Assembly (NCBI RefSeq): GCF_027706745.1
Contig: NZ_JAQFWP010000015.1
Span: 1 to 64,000 of the forward strand
Origin: Nocardiopsis suaedae
Lineage (GTDB): Bacteria; Actinomycetota; Actinomycetes; Streptosporangiales; Streptosporangiaceae
DNA: 64,000 nt
Direction of reading: 5' to 3'
How positions within the stretch are numbered: the stretch's first letter is position 1; the number at the start of each line of letters is the position of its first letter. Shown in pieces: positions 34,669-44,203 of this stretch. Below the pieces are notes generated by a model. The model made no database searches. It was given only the letters and a program-made list of their open reading frames with translations, and had not been told where the DNA came from. The position numbers and the translations under genes were made by a program.

Positions 34669-37600
34669 GTGTCCAATCCCCCCGAGAGCGCGAACGCGAC
34701 CACGTCCGCCGACGCCACGGGCGCCCGGCGGCGAGGAACGATCTCCCGGCTCGGAGTCAAGGCCACGGCGATGGTTCTCGTGGCCGGCTCGCTGTTCGCG
34801 GTACCCGCGTCGGCATTGATGTTCAACGACCGGCCCGGTGTCGAGGACGACCGGTCCATCGACGGCCGTGCCGCCGTTCAAGAGGCCATTGCTCAGGACG
34901 ACACCGTGGACAAGGCGGCGGTGACCGGACTCGACGCGGCTGAGTGGCCAGAGCCGGAGAGCGTGGCGCTCGCGCTCGACGGGCGGCAGGAGATGCGTTC
35001 CTTCAGCGCCCCCGCCGACGGTGAACAGCAGGAGGAAGGCGAGGGGAAGGCGGTGAGCCTCGGGCCGGTCGAGGCTTCGGAAGCCGACAAGTGGGAGTCG
35101 CCGCTCAAGGGGGCCGGGGCCGAGAAGGAGGCCGACCGGGTCAGTGAGCGCCGGTTCCCCAGCGAGCCGCAGGAGCCGGATCCCGGTGTCTCGTCCAGCC
35201 CGGCCCCGTCGCTCGAGCCCTCCACCAGCCCCTCCCCACAGGACGAAGGACAAGAAGGGACACCCGCTCCCGAGCAGAGGGAAGACGGGGATGACGAGTC
35301 CACCGAGGAAGAACGGCCTCAGGAGGAACCGACCGAGGAGGGACAGGAACAGGCCCAGGCCCCGGAAAACCTCGAAGCCGCCGAGCTGGAAGTCCTCAGC
35401 CGCGAACAGGCCGACTCCCGCGGCGTGGACGGCCTCCTGCTGCGCCTCAAGCGCACCGACGGCGGCAGCGAGCACGCCCCCGTCCGGGTCGAGGTCGACT
35501 ACTCCGACTTCGCCACCGCCTTCGGCGGTGACTACGGCAGTCGGCTGGAGCTCACCGCGCTCGACGCGTGCGGCGAAGGCGCCGATCCCGACTGCGTCGC
35601 CACCGTCGACCTGGACTCCGAGAACGACACCGAGGCCCAGACCCTGAGCGCCGTCGCCCCGGCTACCTCGGGGGAGGGCACCCTGCTGGCCGCGACCGCC
35701 GATGCGACCAGCAACGGCGGCGACGGCGACTACTCGGCCACCAAGCTCCAGGCCTCCTCCGAGTGGAACGTGGGGCCGCAGACCGGCGGGTTCACCTGGT
35801 CCTACCCGGTCAGCACGCCCCCGGTGGCCTCTGGCCTGACCCCCGACATCGCCCTGGGCTACTCCTCGCAGAGCGTGGACGGGCGCACCGCCTCCTCCAA
35901 CAACCAGACCTCCTGGGTCGGCGAGGGCTTCGATTACCACCCCGGCTACATCGAGCGCCGCTACAAGCTGTGCCAGGAGGACGGGCACGAGGTCGCCGAC
36001 CAGTGCTGGGAGCGCGAGAACGCCACCCTGTCGCTGAACGGCATGTCCTCGGAGCTGATCATCGACTCCGAGGGCGAGTGGCACCTCAAGAACGACGACG
36101 GCTCCAGGATCGAGAAGCTCACCGGCGCGAAGAACGGCGACGACGACGGCGAGTACTGGAAGCTCACCACCCCCGACGGCACCCAGTACCACTTCGGCCG
36201 CAACCGCCTGCCCGGCTACACCAGCGGCGACGGGGAGACCGACTCGGCCTGGACCCAGCCCGTCTACGGCGACGACTCGGGCGAGCCCTGCAACGCCACC
36301 ACCTTCGCCGACTCCTGGTGCCAGCAGGCCTACAAGTGGAACCTCGACTACGTCGAGGATGCCCACGGCAACGCCATGGCCTTCTACTACGACGTTGAAG
36401 GCAATCACTACGGGCGCAACCTGGAGTCCACCGCCACCCCCTACGACCGGGCTGGATACCTCAAGCGCATCGAGTACGGGCTGCGTTCGGACGACGTGTA
36501 CGGCACCGCTCCGGCCAAGGTCGAGTTCGGCGTGTCCGAGCGCTGCCTGCCCACCGACTCCTTCTCCTGCGACCCCGACGACCGGACCGAAGACAACGCC
36601 GACCACTGGCCCGACGTGCCCATCGACCGCGAATGCGGATCGGGGGAGGACTGCACGGGCAACCACTCCCCGGCGTTCTTCTCCACCAAGAAGCTCGACA
36701 GCATCACCACCAAGGCCCACGATGGCGACGGCTACGCCACCATCGACTCCTTCGAGCTGGAGCACAAGTACCCCGATCCCGGCGACGGCACCGACCCGGC
36801 CCTGTGGCTGGACTCCATCACCCACACCGGCCACACCGGTAGCGGCGACCCGCAGGCCTACCCCTCGGTGACCTTCGGCGGCACCCCGATGGTCAACCGG
36901 GTCGACGCCACCACCGACGGCCTGGCCGAGATGTACAAGTGGCGCGTCACCGCCATCTACACCGAGACCGGCGGGCAGGTCGACGTCTCCTACTCGCAAC
37001 CGGAGTGCACGGCCGGCGAGACACCGAAGCCGCACGAGAACACCAAGGCGTGCTACCCGGTGATCTGGACCCCCGAGGGCGAGGAAGAGCTCACCGACTG
37101 GTTCCACAAGTACACCGTCACCCAGGTCGCCGAGATCGACCTGGTCGGTGACCAGCCCGATGTCCTCACCTCCTATGACTACGTGGGCGACGCGGCCTGG
37201 GCGCACGCGAAACCTAACGGCTTCACCCCTGAGGAGAACCAGACCTGGTCGGTCTTCCGCGGCTATGAGACCGTCAAGGTCCGCACCGGCCACCCGGACG
37301 CGACGCAGACGGAGGAGGAGTACCTCTACTACCGGGGCATGGACGGCGACGAGCTGCCCGACGGCGGTGAGCGGTCGGTGACCATCACCGACACCGAAGG
37401 CAACGAGGTCACCGACGACGAGCAGTTCAACGGCCAGACTCGCGAGGTCATCACCCGCAACGGCCCCGACGGCGCGGTGGTGTCCAAGACCATCAGCGAG
37501 CCCTGGAAGAAGAAGACCGCCGAGCGCGAGTACTCCTGGGGCACCCTCCAGGCCCACATCATCAAGACCAAGTCCAGTGAGGCCTACACCGCCCTGGGCA

Positions 37601-40600
37601 AGGACGGCGCGGACGGCTGGCGCACCACCCGCACCACCAACACATTCGATGACCGCGGGTACGTCGTCGAGACCCACGACGAGGGCGACACCAGCGACCC
37701 GGGCGATGACCGTTGCACGCTGACCACGTACAACCGCAACACCGATGCCTGGATCATGAAGACGGTCTCGCGGGTGCAGACGCTCGACGTGGCCTGCGCC
37801 GATGCCGACACCGCCGAAAAGCCCGGCGACGTGATCAGCGACGTGCGCACGCACTTCGACGGCAAGGCCTACGGCGAAGCGCCCACGGCGGGCCTGCCGA
37901 CCACCAGTGAGCGTGTCGATGACTACGCGGACGGCACGCCGCAGTACCAGGTGACCGAAGAGACGACCTACGACTCCTACGGGCGTGCGCTCACGTCGAC
38001 CGACGCGCTCGGCAACACGGCGACCACCGAGTACACGTCGAACGTGGCAGGAGGAGCCCCGGCCACCACGACGGTGACGAACGCGCTCGGGCACACGAAG
38101 AAGACCGAGCACGACCTGCGCGGGAACCCTGTCGCAGAGATCGACGCGAACGGCAACCGCGCGGATCTCACCTATGACGCCTTCGGGCGGCTCACCCAGG
38201 TCTGGCTGCCGGACCGGCCCAAGGCCAACAATCCGCGCCCGAGCATGGCCTTCGAGTACCACGTGGCCAAGGACGCGCCGGCGCAAGTGGTCACCAAGAC
38301 CCTCAACGCCAGCGCCGACTACGTCACCTCGTACGAGATCTACGATGGCCTGCTCCGCAAGCGTCAGACGCAGTCGCCAGCGACCGACGGAGGGCGCCGG
38401 ATCACCGACGTGTTCCACGACAGCCGTGGCAACACGGTGATCGAGCGCGACACGTATTACAACGAACAGGAGCCCTCCGGGGACCTGTTCATCGTCAACA
38501 ACCACGACGAGATCCCCCGCCAGACCGAGACCAAGTACGACGGTGCCGGGCGGGTCACGGCCTCGGTGCACGTCGCCCGTGGCGAAGAGCAGTGGCGCAC
38601 CAGCACCGGGTACCTGGGGGACCGCACTCTCGTGACCGAGCCCGAAGGCGGCACGGGCACGACCACACTCACCGACGCGCGCGGCCGAACGACCGAGAAG
38701 CGCACCCACCACGGCCGCGAGCCGATCGGTGAGTACGACGCCACCACCTACACCTACGCCAAGAACGACGAGATCGCCTCGATCACCGATCCCGGCGGCA
38801 ACACCTGGGAGTACACCTACGACCTTGCTGGCCGAAAGATCGAGGAGGTCGATCCCGACACCGGTCGGACCACCTTCACCTATGACGCGGCCGATCGGCT
38901 GGTGACCACGACTGACGCGCGGGGGCGCACCCTTTACACCGGCTACGACGCGCTGGGCCGGGAGACCGAGCGCCGCGACGACGGCCCGGACGGGGCACTG
39001 CGCGCGGAGTGGACCTACGACACCGTGGCCAAGGGACAGCCCGCTTCCTCCACCCGCTACGTCGACGGTGACGCCTACACGTCGGAGATCGTGAGCTACG
39101 ACCGGATGAACCGGGTGGAGGAGAAGAAGATCTCCATCCCGGAATCCGAGGAAGGGCTCGCCGGAAGCTACTCCTACGAGTACACCTACAACGGCGACGG
39201 CAGCCGGAAATCGATGATCGTCCCCGAGGTCGGCGACCTTGAAAAGGAGAGGGTCGGCTACAGGTACGACGACATCGGACAGGAGGTCGCGCTCGACGGC
39301 ACCGATGCCGGATTCCAGCAGCGGATGATCAAGGAGACCATCTACTCCAAGACGGGCAATCTCCTCCAGCGGGAGTTCACCCGCGGAACGAGCGGATCCG
39401 AGGAGACGTGGGTCACCCGCGATTACGACGAGGCGACCGACCGTCTGGCCGAGGCGAGCATGGTCCACGAGGTCGGTGCGGGGTCCCTGACCACGCAGTC
39501 CTACGACTACAACGACGCGGGCAACATCCTGTCCATCCGCGATGAGCCCACGGACGAGGAGCGGCCTTCGGATGTGCAGTGTTTCCAGTACGACCACCTG
39601 CAGCGCCTGAGCGAGGCCTGGACCCCGAACGCCACGGGCGAGAGCGCCTGTTCTCAGACCCCGAGCACCGACACCCTCGGCGGCGCGGCGCCCTACTGGG
39701 ATTCCTACACCTACGACGGGGCCGGGAACCGGGTCAGCGAGACGAAGCGCACGCCGGGCGGGAGTACCGACCGGGCGTACACCGGAACGGCGGAGGCCGG
39801 GGGCCCGGGGCACGGCGTGGCCCGGGTCGACCAGAGCGGCCATGGGGGCGAGAGCGTCTCGACGTATGAGTACGACGAGGCGGGCAACATGGTGCGCCGC
39901 AACTCTGAGGACGGCGACCAGCAGCTGACGTGGGACGCCGAGGGCAATCTCGCCGGTGTCACGGGTGGTGCGGCCGAGACGGACTACGTCTACGACGCCG
40001 ACGGGGAGCGGTTGATCCGCCGCCAGGGGGCGGAATGGACGCTGTACCTGCCGGGCCAGGAGGTCACCTGGACGGCCGGCGAGGACACGACCGAGGCGAC
40101 GCGGTATTACGAGCACGCCGGTGAAACGGTGGCGGTGCGGGACGGCGAGGGCTTGTACTGGCTGTTCTCCGATCACAACGGTTCTTCGCAGCTCGCGGTG
40201 GATGCGCGGACCGGTGAGACGGTGCAGCGGCGGTACACGCCCTTTGGTGAGCTGCGCTCGTCCTCGGCGAGCTGGCCGGGGGACAAGGGGTATGTCGGCG
40301 GAACGGTCGATGAGGCGACGGGCCTGACCCAGTTGGGGGCGCGGGCCTATGATGCGTCGATCGGCCGGTTCATCTCGGTGGACCCGCTGATGATGCCCGG
40401 GAGTTCGGAGTCGATGAACGGGTACGCGTACGCGCACAACAGCCCGCTTGCGCTCCACGACGCCAGTGGTCTTGCGGCGGCATGCTCGCCTTCGGACGGT
40501 GTGTGTGTGGGCGGCAGTCGGACGACGGTGATCGGCAAGTCGAAGTCGAAGAAGGGCACGACCACGACGCGGATCACGTACAACACCGCGGTGAGGACTT

Positions 40601-41319
40601 CCAGCGGGCGGCCGTATGTGTCCTACTACGGAAGGACGACCAGGAACTACCGCTCGGGCCAGATTACACGCACGAGTTACTCCGGTTCGGGCAGCGTCAG
40701 TCGGGTCAGCTACTCGGCTCCGGTGCCAGTCGACCCTTACGACAACACCTCTTATGAGCAGGATCCGGTGTCGTCTGCGCTGGATACGGCAAAGGAGTGG
40801 GGGTCGGCAGCTTGGGACGCCACGAAGAGCGGGGCATCAGCTGCCTGGGATTGGACCAAGGACAACTGGGAGAATATCGCCACGGTAGGAGTCATGGGAG
40901 TTTGCATTGCGACTACGGCCGGCGCGTGTCTTCTCGCCGGTGGAGCGCTGGTGGCCGCTCAAGCGCTGGTCGATGTAAATAAGAACGGATGGAGCGGGGC
41001 CTCGTGGGGGAGGCATGCCACCAACGCTGCACTTGTCGGGGGTGGCGGGGTATTCGCCAAGTGGGCGATGAGCGGGAGAGTTGTGACTACGCGAGGTTGG
41101 AAGGATTTCATGACGAAATTTCCTCACGAAAAGATGACCAGGTTCGACCCGAATGCCTACACGAGGTATCTCGAAGCGAACAGAAAGGTGTACGGCAATT
41201 CGATTCCTGCCGGAAAGCCGATTGTTACCCCACGGCACCCCGGGCAGACGACCTTTAATATGGGGGTCAATGCCGGGTCGTGGACGATCGGGCAGTCTGG
41301 TTCCGAGGTGCTCACATGA
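34669..41319 (+). CDS. Secreted Rhs/YD-repeat polymorphic toxin
   Basis: A 2216-residue protein. GTG 34669 has GGAGG six bases upstream. A basic N region and hydrophobic core ending VPASAL (about 20-50) form a signal peptide. Next come a Pro/Glu-rich acidic linker (to about 230), a long beta region with YxxQSVDGRTASSNNQTSWVGEGF, YD repeats (about 1100-1720) and the Rhs core YDASIGRFISVDPL near 1895, where the tip begins. The tip has a Ser/Thr/Tyr-rich linker with VDPYDN, a hydrophobic pretoxin segment (about 2075-2125) and a basic C-terminal domain of about 90 residues without recognised motifs. It overlaps its presumed immunity gene as ATGA. Family knowledge: the Rhs shell encloses the toxin for contact-dependent killing. 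Confidence 0.92.
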   Translation: MSNPPESANATTSADATGARRRGTISRLGVKATAMVLVAGSLFAVPASALMFNDRPGVEDDRSIDGRAAVQEAIAQDDTVDKAAVTGLDAAEWPEPESVALALDGRQEMRSFSAPADGEQQEEGEGKAVSLGPVEASEADKWESPLKGAGAEKEADRVSERRFPSEPQEPDPGVSSSPAPSLEPSTSPSPQDEGQEGTPAPEQREDGDDESTEEERPQEEPTEEGQEQAQAPENLEAAELEVLSREQADSRGVDGLLLRLKRTDGGSEHAPVRVEVDYSDFATAFGGDYGSRLELTALDACGEGADPDCVATVDLDSENDTEAQTLSAVAPATSGEGTLLAATADATSNGGDGDYSATKLQASSEWNVGPQTGGFTWSYPVSTPPVASGLTPDIALGYSSQSVDGRTASSNNQTSWVGEGFDYHPGYIERRYKLCQEDGHEVADQCWERENATLSLNGMSSELIIDSEGEWHLKNDDGSRIEKLTGAKNGDDDGEYWKLTTPDGTQYHFGRNRLPGYTSGDGETDSAWTQPVYGDDSGEPCNATTFADSWCQQAYKWNLDYVEDAHGNAMAFYYDVEGNHYGRNLESTATPYDRAGYLKRIEYGLRSDDVYGTAPAKVEFGVSERCLPTDSFSCDPDDRTEDNADHWPDVPIDRECGSGEDCTGNHSPAFFSTKKLDSITTKAHDGDGYATIDSFELEHKYPDPGDGTDPALWLDSITHTGHTGSGDPQAYPSVTFGGTPMVNRVDATTDGLAEMYKWRVTAIYTETGGQVDVSYSQPECTAGETPKPHENTKACYPVIWTPEGEEELTDWFHKYTVTQVAEIDLVGDQPDVLTSYDYVGDAAWAHAKPNGFTPEENQTWSVFRGYETVKVRTGHPDATQTEEEYLYYRGMDGDELPDGGERSVTITDTEGNEVTDDEQFNGQTREVITRNGPDGAVVSKTISEPWKKKTAEREYSWGTLQAHIIKTKSSEAYTALGKDGADGWRTTRTTNTFDDRGYVVETHDEGDTSDPGDDRCTLTTYNRNTDAWIMKTVSRVQTLDVACADADTAEKPGDVISDVRTHFDGKAYGEAPTAGLPTTSERVDDYADGTPQYQVTEETTYDSYGRALTSTDALGNTATTEYTSNVAGGAPATTTVTNALGHTKKTEHDLRGNPVAEIDANGNRADLTYDAFGRLTQVWLPDRPKANNPRPSMAFEYHVAKDAPAQVVTKTLNASADYVTSYEIYDGLLRKRQTQSPATDGGRRITDVFHDSRGNTVIERDTYYNEQEPSGDLFIVNNHDEIPRQTETKYDGAGRVTASVHVARGEEQWRTSTGYLGDRTLVTEPEGGTGTTTLTDARGRTTEKRTHHGREPIGEYDATTYTYAKNDEIASITDPGGNTWEYTYDLAGRKIEEVDPDTGRTTFTYDAADRLVTTTDARGRTLYTGYDALGRETERRDDGPDGALRAEWTYDTVAKGQPASSTRYVDGDAYTSEIVSYDRMNRVEEKKISIPESEEGLAGSYSYEYTYNGDGSRKSMIVPEVGDLEKERVGYRYDDIGQEVALDGTDAGFQQRMIKETIYSKTGNLLQREFTRGTSGSEETWVTRDYDEATDRLAEASMVHEVGAGSLTTQSYDYNDAGNILSIRDEPTDEERPSDVQCFQYDHLQRLSEAWTPNATGESACSQTPSTDTLGGAAPYWDSYTYDGAGNRVSETKRTPGGSTDRAYTGTAEAGGPGHGVARVDQSGHGGESVSTYEYDEAGNMVRRNSEDGDQQLTWDAEGNLAGVTGGAAETDYVYDADGERLIRRQGAEWTLYLPGQEVTWTAGEDTTEATRYYEHAGETVAVRDGEGLYWLFSDHNGSSQLAVDARTGETVQRRYTPFGELRSSSASWPGDKGYVGGTVDEATGLTQLGARAYDASIGRFISVDPLMMPGSSESMNGYAYAHNSPLALHDASGLAAACSPSDGVCVGGSRTTVIGKSKSKKGTTTTRITYNTAVRTSSGRPYVSYYGRTTRNYRSGQITRTSYSGSGSVSRVSYSAPVPVDPYDNTSYEQDPVSSALDTAKEWGSAAWDATKSGASAAWDWTKDNWENIATVGVMGVCIATTAGACLLAGGALVAAQALVDVNKNGWSGASWGRHATNAALVGGGGVFAKWAMSGRVVTTRGWKDFMTKFPHEKMTRFDPNAYTRYLEANRKVYGNSIPAGKPIVTPRHPGQTTFNMGVNAGSWTIGQSGSEVLT
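39697..40387 (+). repeat. Rhs core segment duplicated downstream
   Basis: The last 690 bp of the Rhs core reappears at 41970-42660 (constant offset 2273) with about four differences noticed, and in a more diverged form at 44202-44879. The duplicated segment ends at the core/tip boundary. Confidence 0.9.
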
Positions 41320-41915
41320 ATCTCCGGGAGGGAAAATGTGCGAGCACCTTTCCATGTAGGCAAAAAGGGAAAGTTCTGCGCAACTGGTATACTGCAACTT
41401 TTGCTTTGTTGGTTGGGGGAGGTGTGTATGTTGCGAGTACATGGCTGACATCGCGCATGAAAAATGCTGAAAATGTTATCCTTGAGCTCCTCCTTGCCCC
41501 TCTCTTCGGCGTCGTGTTCCTTGTCTTTTCCCTTCTGGTCGGATATTTCACGCAAGTGACTGTGACGCCCGGCGGATTTCTAGTGACAAATTTCTTAGTG
41601 AAGCATGCTATCCCGTTTGGCTATGTCAAGTCTCTTGGCCCCGTGGATGATATGTACATCGATATCCAGGGTGGTGAGCGGGTGGGTATGGTGATTATGG
41701 CCAATTCCCTTGTGGGGATGTTGGCTGGGCAGCCGACCAATACGAAGGCCAGGAGGCGGCTCCAGGAGGCGCTCGATTCGGCCCCTCCAGACAGAGAGGA
41801 TGCGGGGGTTCCGCACAAGCATGTCTGGTTCCCCTGGAAGTTCACGCTGGCGGCATACGTCCTGAGCGTTCTCGTCGCCGGTACCGTCTACAGCATCACT
41901 GGTGGCGTCGACTGA
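41316..41915 (+). CDS. Putative immunity protein A (two membrane segments plus PH-like domain)
   Basis: The 199-residue product starts at an ATG overlapping the Rhs stop, with GAGG upstream. It has hydrophobic segments near 22-40 and 48-70 and a beta-rich domain (about 72-150). Within it lie NFLVKHAIPFGYVKSLGP and MANSLVGMLAGQPTNTKARRRLQEAL. A C-terminal membrane segment (about 174-192) follows. Position directly after a toxin tip is the usual place for an immunity gene. Base composition is clearly less GC-rich than that of flanking genes. It is closely related to the gene at 47155 and shares its layout with 43550, 46560 and 48261. Confidence 0.7.
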   Translation: MNLREGKCASTFPCRQKGKVLRNWYTATFALLVGGGVYVASTWLTSRMKNAENVILELLLAPLFGVVFLVFSLLVGYFTQVTVTPGGFLVTNFLVKHAIPFGYVKSLGPVDDMYIDIQGGERVGMVIMANSLVGMLAGQPTNTKARRRLQEALDSAPPDREDAGVPHKHVWFPWKFTLAAYVLSVLVAGTVYSITGGVD

Positions 41916-41969
41916 TCTCCTCCCCTACAAGCTGCTCCAGGCCCTCATAGATTCGGAAGGGCTGCATGC

Positions 41970-43547
41970 TGGGACTCCTACACCTACGACGGGGCCGGGA
42001 ACCGGGTCAGCGAGACGAAGCGCACGCCGGGCGGGAGTACCGACCGGGCGTACACCGGAACGGCGGAGGCCGGGGGCCCGGGGCACGGCGTGGCCCGGGT
42101 CGACCAGAGCGGCCATGGGGGCGAGAGCGTCTCGACGTATGAGTACGACGAGGCGGGCAACATGGTGCGCCGCAACTCTGAGGACGGCGACCAGCAGCTG
42201 ACGTGGGACGCCGAGGGCAACCTGGCCGGTGTCACGGGTGGTGCGGCCGAGACGGACTACGTCTACGACGCCGACGGGGAGCGGTTGATCCGCCGCCAGG
42301 GGGCGGAATGGACGCTGTACCTGCCGGGCCAGGAGGTCACCTGGACGGCCGGCGAGGACACGACCGAGGCGACGCGGTATTACGAGCACGCCGGTGAAAC
42401 GGTGGCGGTGCGGGACGGCGAGGGCTTGTACTGGCTGTTCTCCGATCACAACGGTTCTTCGCAGCTCGCGGTGGATGCGCGGACCGGTGAGACGGTGCAG
42501 CGGCGGTACACGCCCTTTGGTGAGCTGCGCTCGTCCTCGGCGAGCTGGCCGGGGGACAAGGGGTATGTCGGCGGAACGGTCGATGAGGCGACGGGCCTGA
42601 CCCAGTTGGGGGCGCGGGCCTATGACGCGTCGATCGGCCGGTTCATCTCGGTGGACCCGTTGATGAAGGCTGATGATTCTCAGCAGATGCACGGCTATGC
42701 CTACGCCAACAACAGTCCGGTCGCCTCCAGCGATGCCTCGGGCCTGCTGATGATGGGCCCGGGCGGATGCGGGTGCACGAGCCCGAGTAAGCCGAGCGGC
42801 CATCCCACCAGCCGAAGGGACTCCGGGTACAGCGTGCCGCAGGGGAACCATGACCTCAGGCAGCGCAGGCAGGAGTTGATGTGGATCCAGCAGGGGCGCA
42901 ACGTCTCGCGGATGCGCCAGGGCAGTGGGGTGTACCAGCGGCCGTACTTCCAGGACTCCCGGAGCTCGTTCTACACGGGAGCACGAGGGTCGGCCCCCGC
43001 ACCCACCTATATCGATCCCTATGACAACGACTCTCACAGACAGAGTGCTAGCGAGAAGGCACAGCAGCAAGCCGAAAGCGATCAGAACTGGGCTGAGTCG
43101 GCCTGGGACTGGACAGTTGACAACTGGGGCACCATTTCGACATGGGCGGGGATCGGGGCGTTTGGCGTCTGCGTATTCGTCTCTGCAGGGGCATGTGCGG
43201 TAGCGGGAGGTGTACTCTGGGGGGCGAATATCTTTATGGATGGCGCTAAGAATAATTGGGATGGTGGCAAGATGAATTGGAAAAAGCACGCTGTCGACGG
43301 CGCGCTCTATGCATCCGGGGTAGGGGCTGCGAGGGTAGCTGCTGGCTCCGTGAGGGGGATGTTTTCCTCCCCCAGGGTGAAGCCGTTCTGGGATCAGAAT
43401 CCCAGGTCCGGTAACCCGCAACGCAGAGAAGGGTTCTGGGGTGTATCCCCAGAGTCTGCGCGAACCCAGACTCGCGCAAATTACATGGATAATGCCCGGG
43501 ACGGAATGATATACAATGGCCATGGTCTGTACACTAGTGGGCTATAA
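41970..43547 (+). pseudogene. Orphan Rhs cassette 1: core segment plus alternative toxin tip
   Basis: The frame begins without a start codon at WDSYTYDGAGNR and follows the main Rhs core almost exactly up to FISVDPL. It then switches to a different tip: MKADDSQQMHGYAYANNSPV, then a Gly/Cys-rich GPGGCGCTS stretch, the IDPYDN linker, a hydrophobic segment near 43130-43240 and a C-terminal region ending GHGLYTSGL. A GTG at 42090 could be used, but translation would give no secretion signal or shell. The best reading is a silent tip that can recombine into the full gene. The final domain is short and unrecognised. Confidence 0.75.
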
Positions 43548-43549
43548 GG

Positions 43550-44119
43550 GTGAGGGATATTGAAGTGAAGAAGAGGCTGGGGAACCCCTATTCACTGGCA
43601 TTTGCGGTCGTGGCATGCACGGCTCTGTCGTTACTGGCTGCACTTGCAATGATGGCTGAGGGTGATAAATGGCTGGAAGCCGACTGGAGTGGAAAGCTGA
43701 TTGCTCCAATCGTTATTGGGGCGGTCTGGTGGTGGTCATTGAAAATGGCGTGGCTGTCTCGCGTCGAACTGGAAGACGGGTGTGTCGTTGTTCGTAATTT
43801 TTTGAAGAGAGTTGCAGCGCCCGCATATATGGTGAGCCGGGTTTCTGCGCACGACGGTGTTCGGATCATCCTGAGCGACAAGCAAGTTCTATGGTGCATG
43901 CCGCTGACTTCGTCTCTTATTGGAGATATTTTTGGAAATAAAGTAAATCTACGCTGCGCCGAAGAGGTTGAGAGGTATGTAAAGACGAATAGGAGGGAAA
44001 GTCGAAAGAGGGGGGGCGAAAAAGAGATATCTCTTGATTTGAATCTAGGCGTACTTCTTTTTGCAATTACATTTTCCGGTGCTTCGTGTTGGGTGATTGC
44101 AACTTTATCTACTCTCTGA
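43550..44119 (+). CDS. Putative immunity protein B, PH-like family
   Basis: The 189-residue product lies two bases after orphan cassette 1, and is presumed to protect against that tip. It has two N-terminal membrane segments (about 15-37 and 48-68), a beta domain with VVVRNFLKRVAAPAYMV and LTSSLIGDIFGN, a highly basic stretch near 148-158 and a C-terminal hydrophobic segment (about 165-187). This is the same layout as immunity A. GTG 43550 is given; GTG 43565 with GAGGG upstream is a good alternative. Low G+C and codon use mark it as foreign. Confidence 0.65.
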   Translation: MRDIEVKKRLGNPYSLAFAVVACTALSLLAALAMMAEGDKWLEADWSGKLIAPIVIGAVWWWSLKMAWLSRVELEDGCVVVRNFLKRVAAPAYMVSRVSAHDGVRIILSDKQVLWCMPLTSSLIGDIFGNKVNLRCAEEVERYVKTNRRESRKRGGEKEISLDLNLGVLLFAITFSGASCWVIATLSTL

Positions 44120-44152
44120 AGGAGGGGATAGTGTTTCCCGGAAGGGGGCGGT

Positions 44153-44203
44153 GTGAACGCTGCGCCCGTCGGGGGTGGCGCGGTGTTTGCCAAGTGGGCG
44201 ATA
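44153..44203 (+). pseudogene. Fragment of the main Rhs pretoxin segment
   Basis: Seventeen codons (NAAPVGGGAVFAKWAI) match the main Rhs tip at about 41026-41076 (NAALVGGGGVFAKWAM). They stop at TGA 44204, where sequence switches to an Rhs core in another frame. It is a recombination scar. Confidence 0.65.

Noticed and set aside
31321-40458. A 9.1-kb open frame (3045 codons) on the minus strand opposite the LamG and Rhs genes
   Set aside because: It is the antisense shadow of two well-supported plus-strand genes with strong GC bias at the third codon position, which removes stops from that antisense frame. The translation is low-complexity Val/Gly/Arg/Leu without domains.
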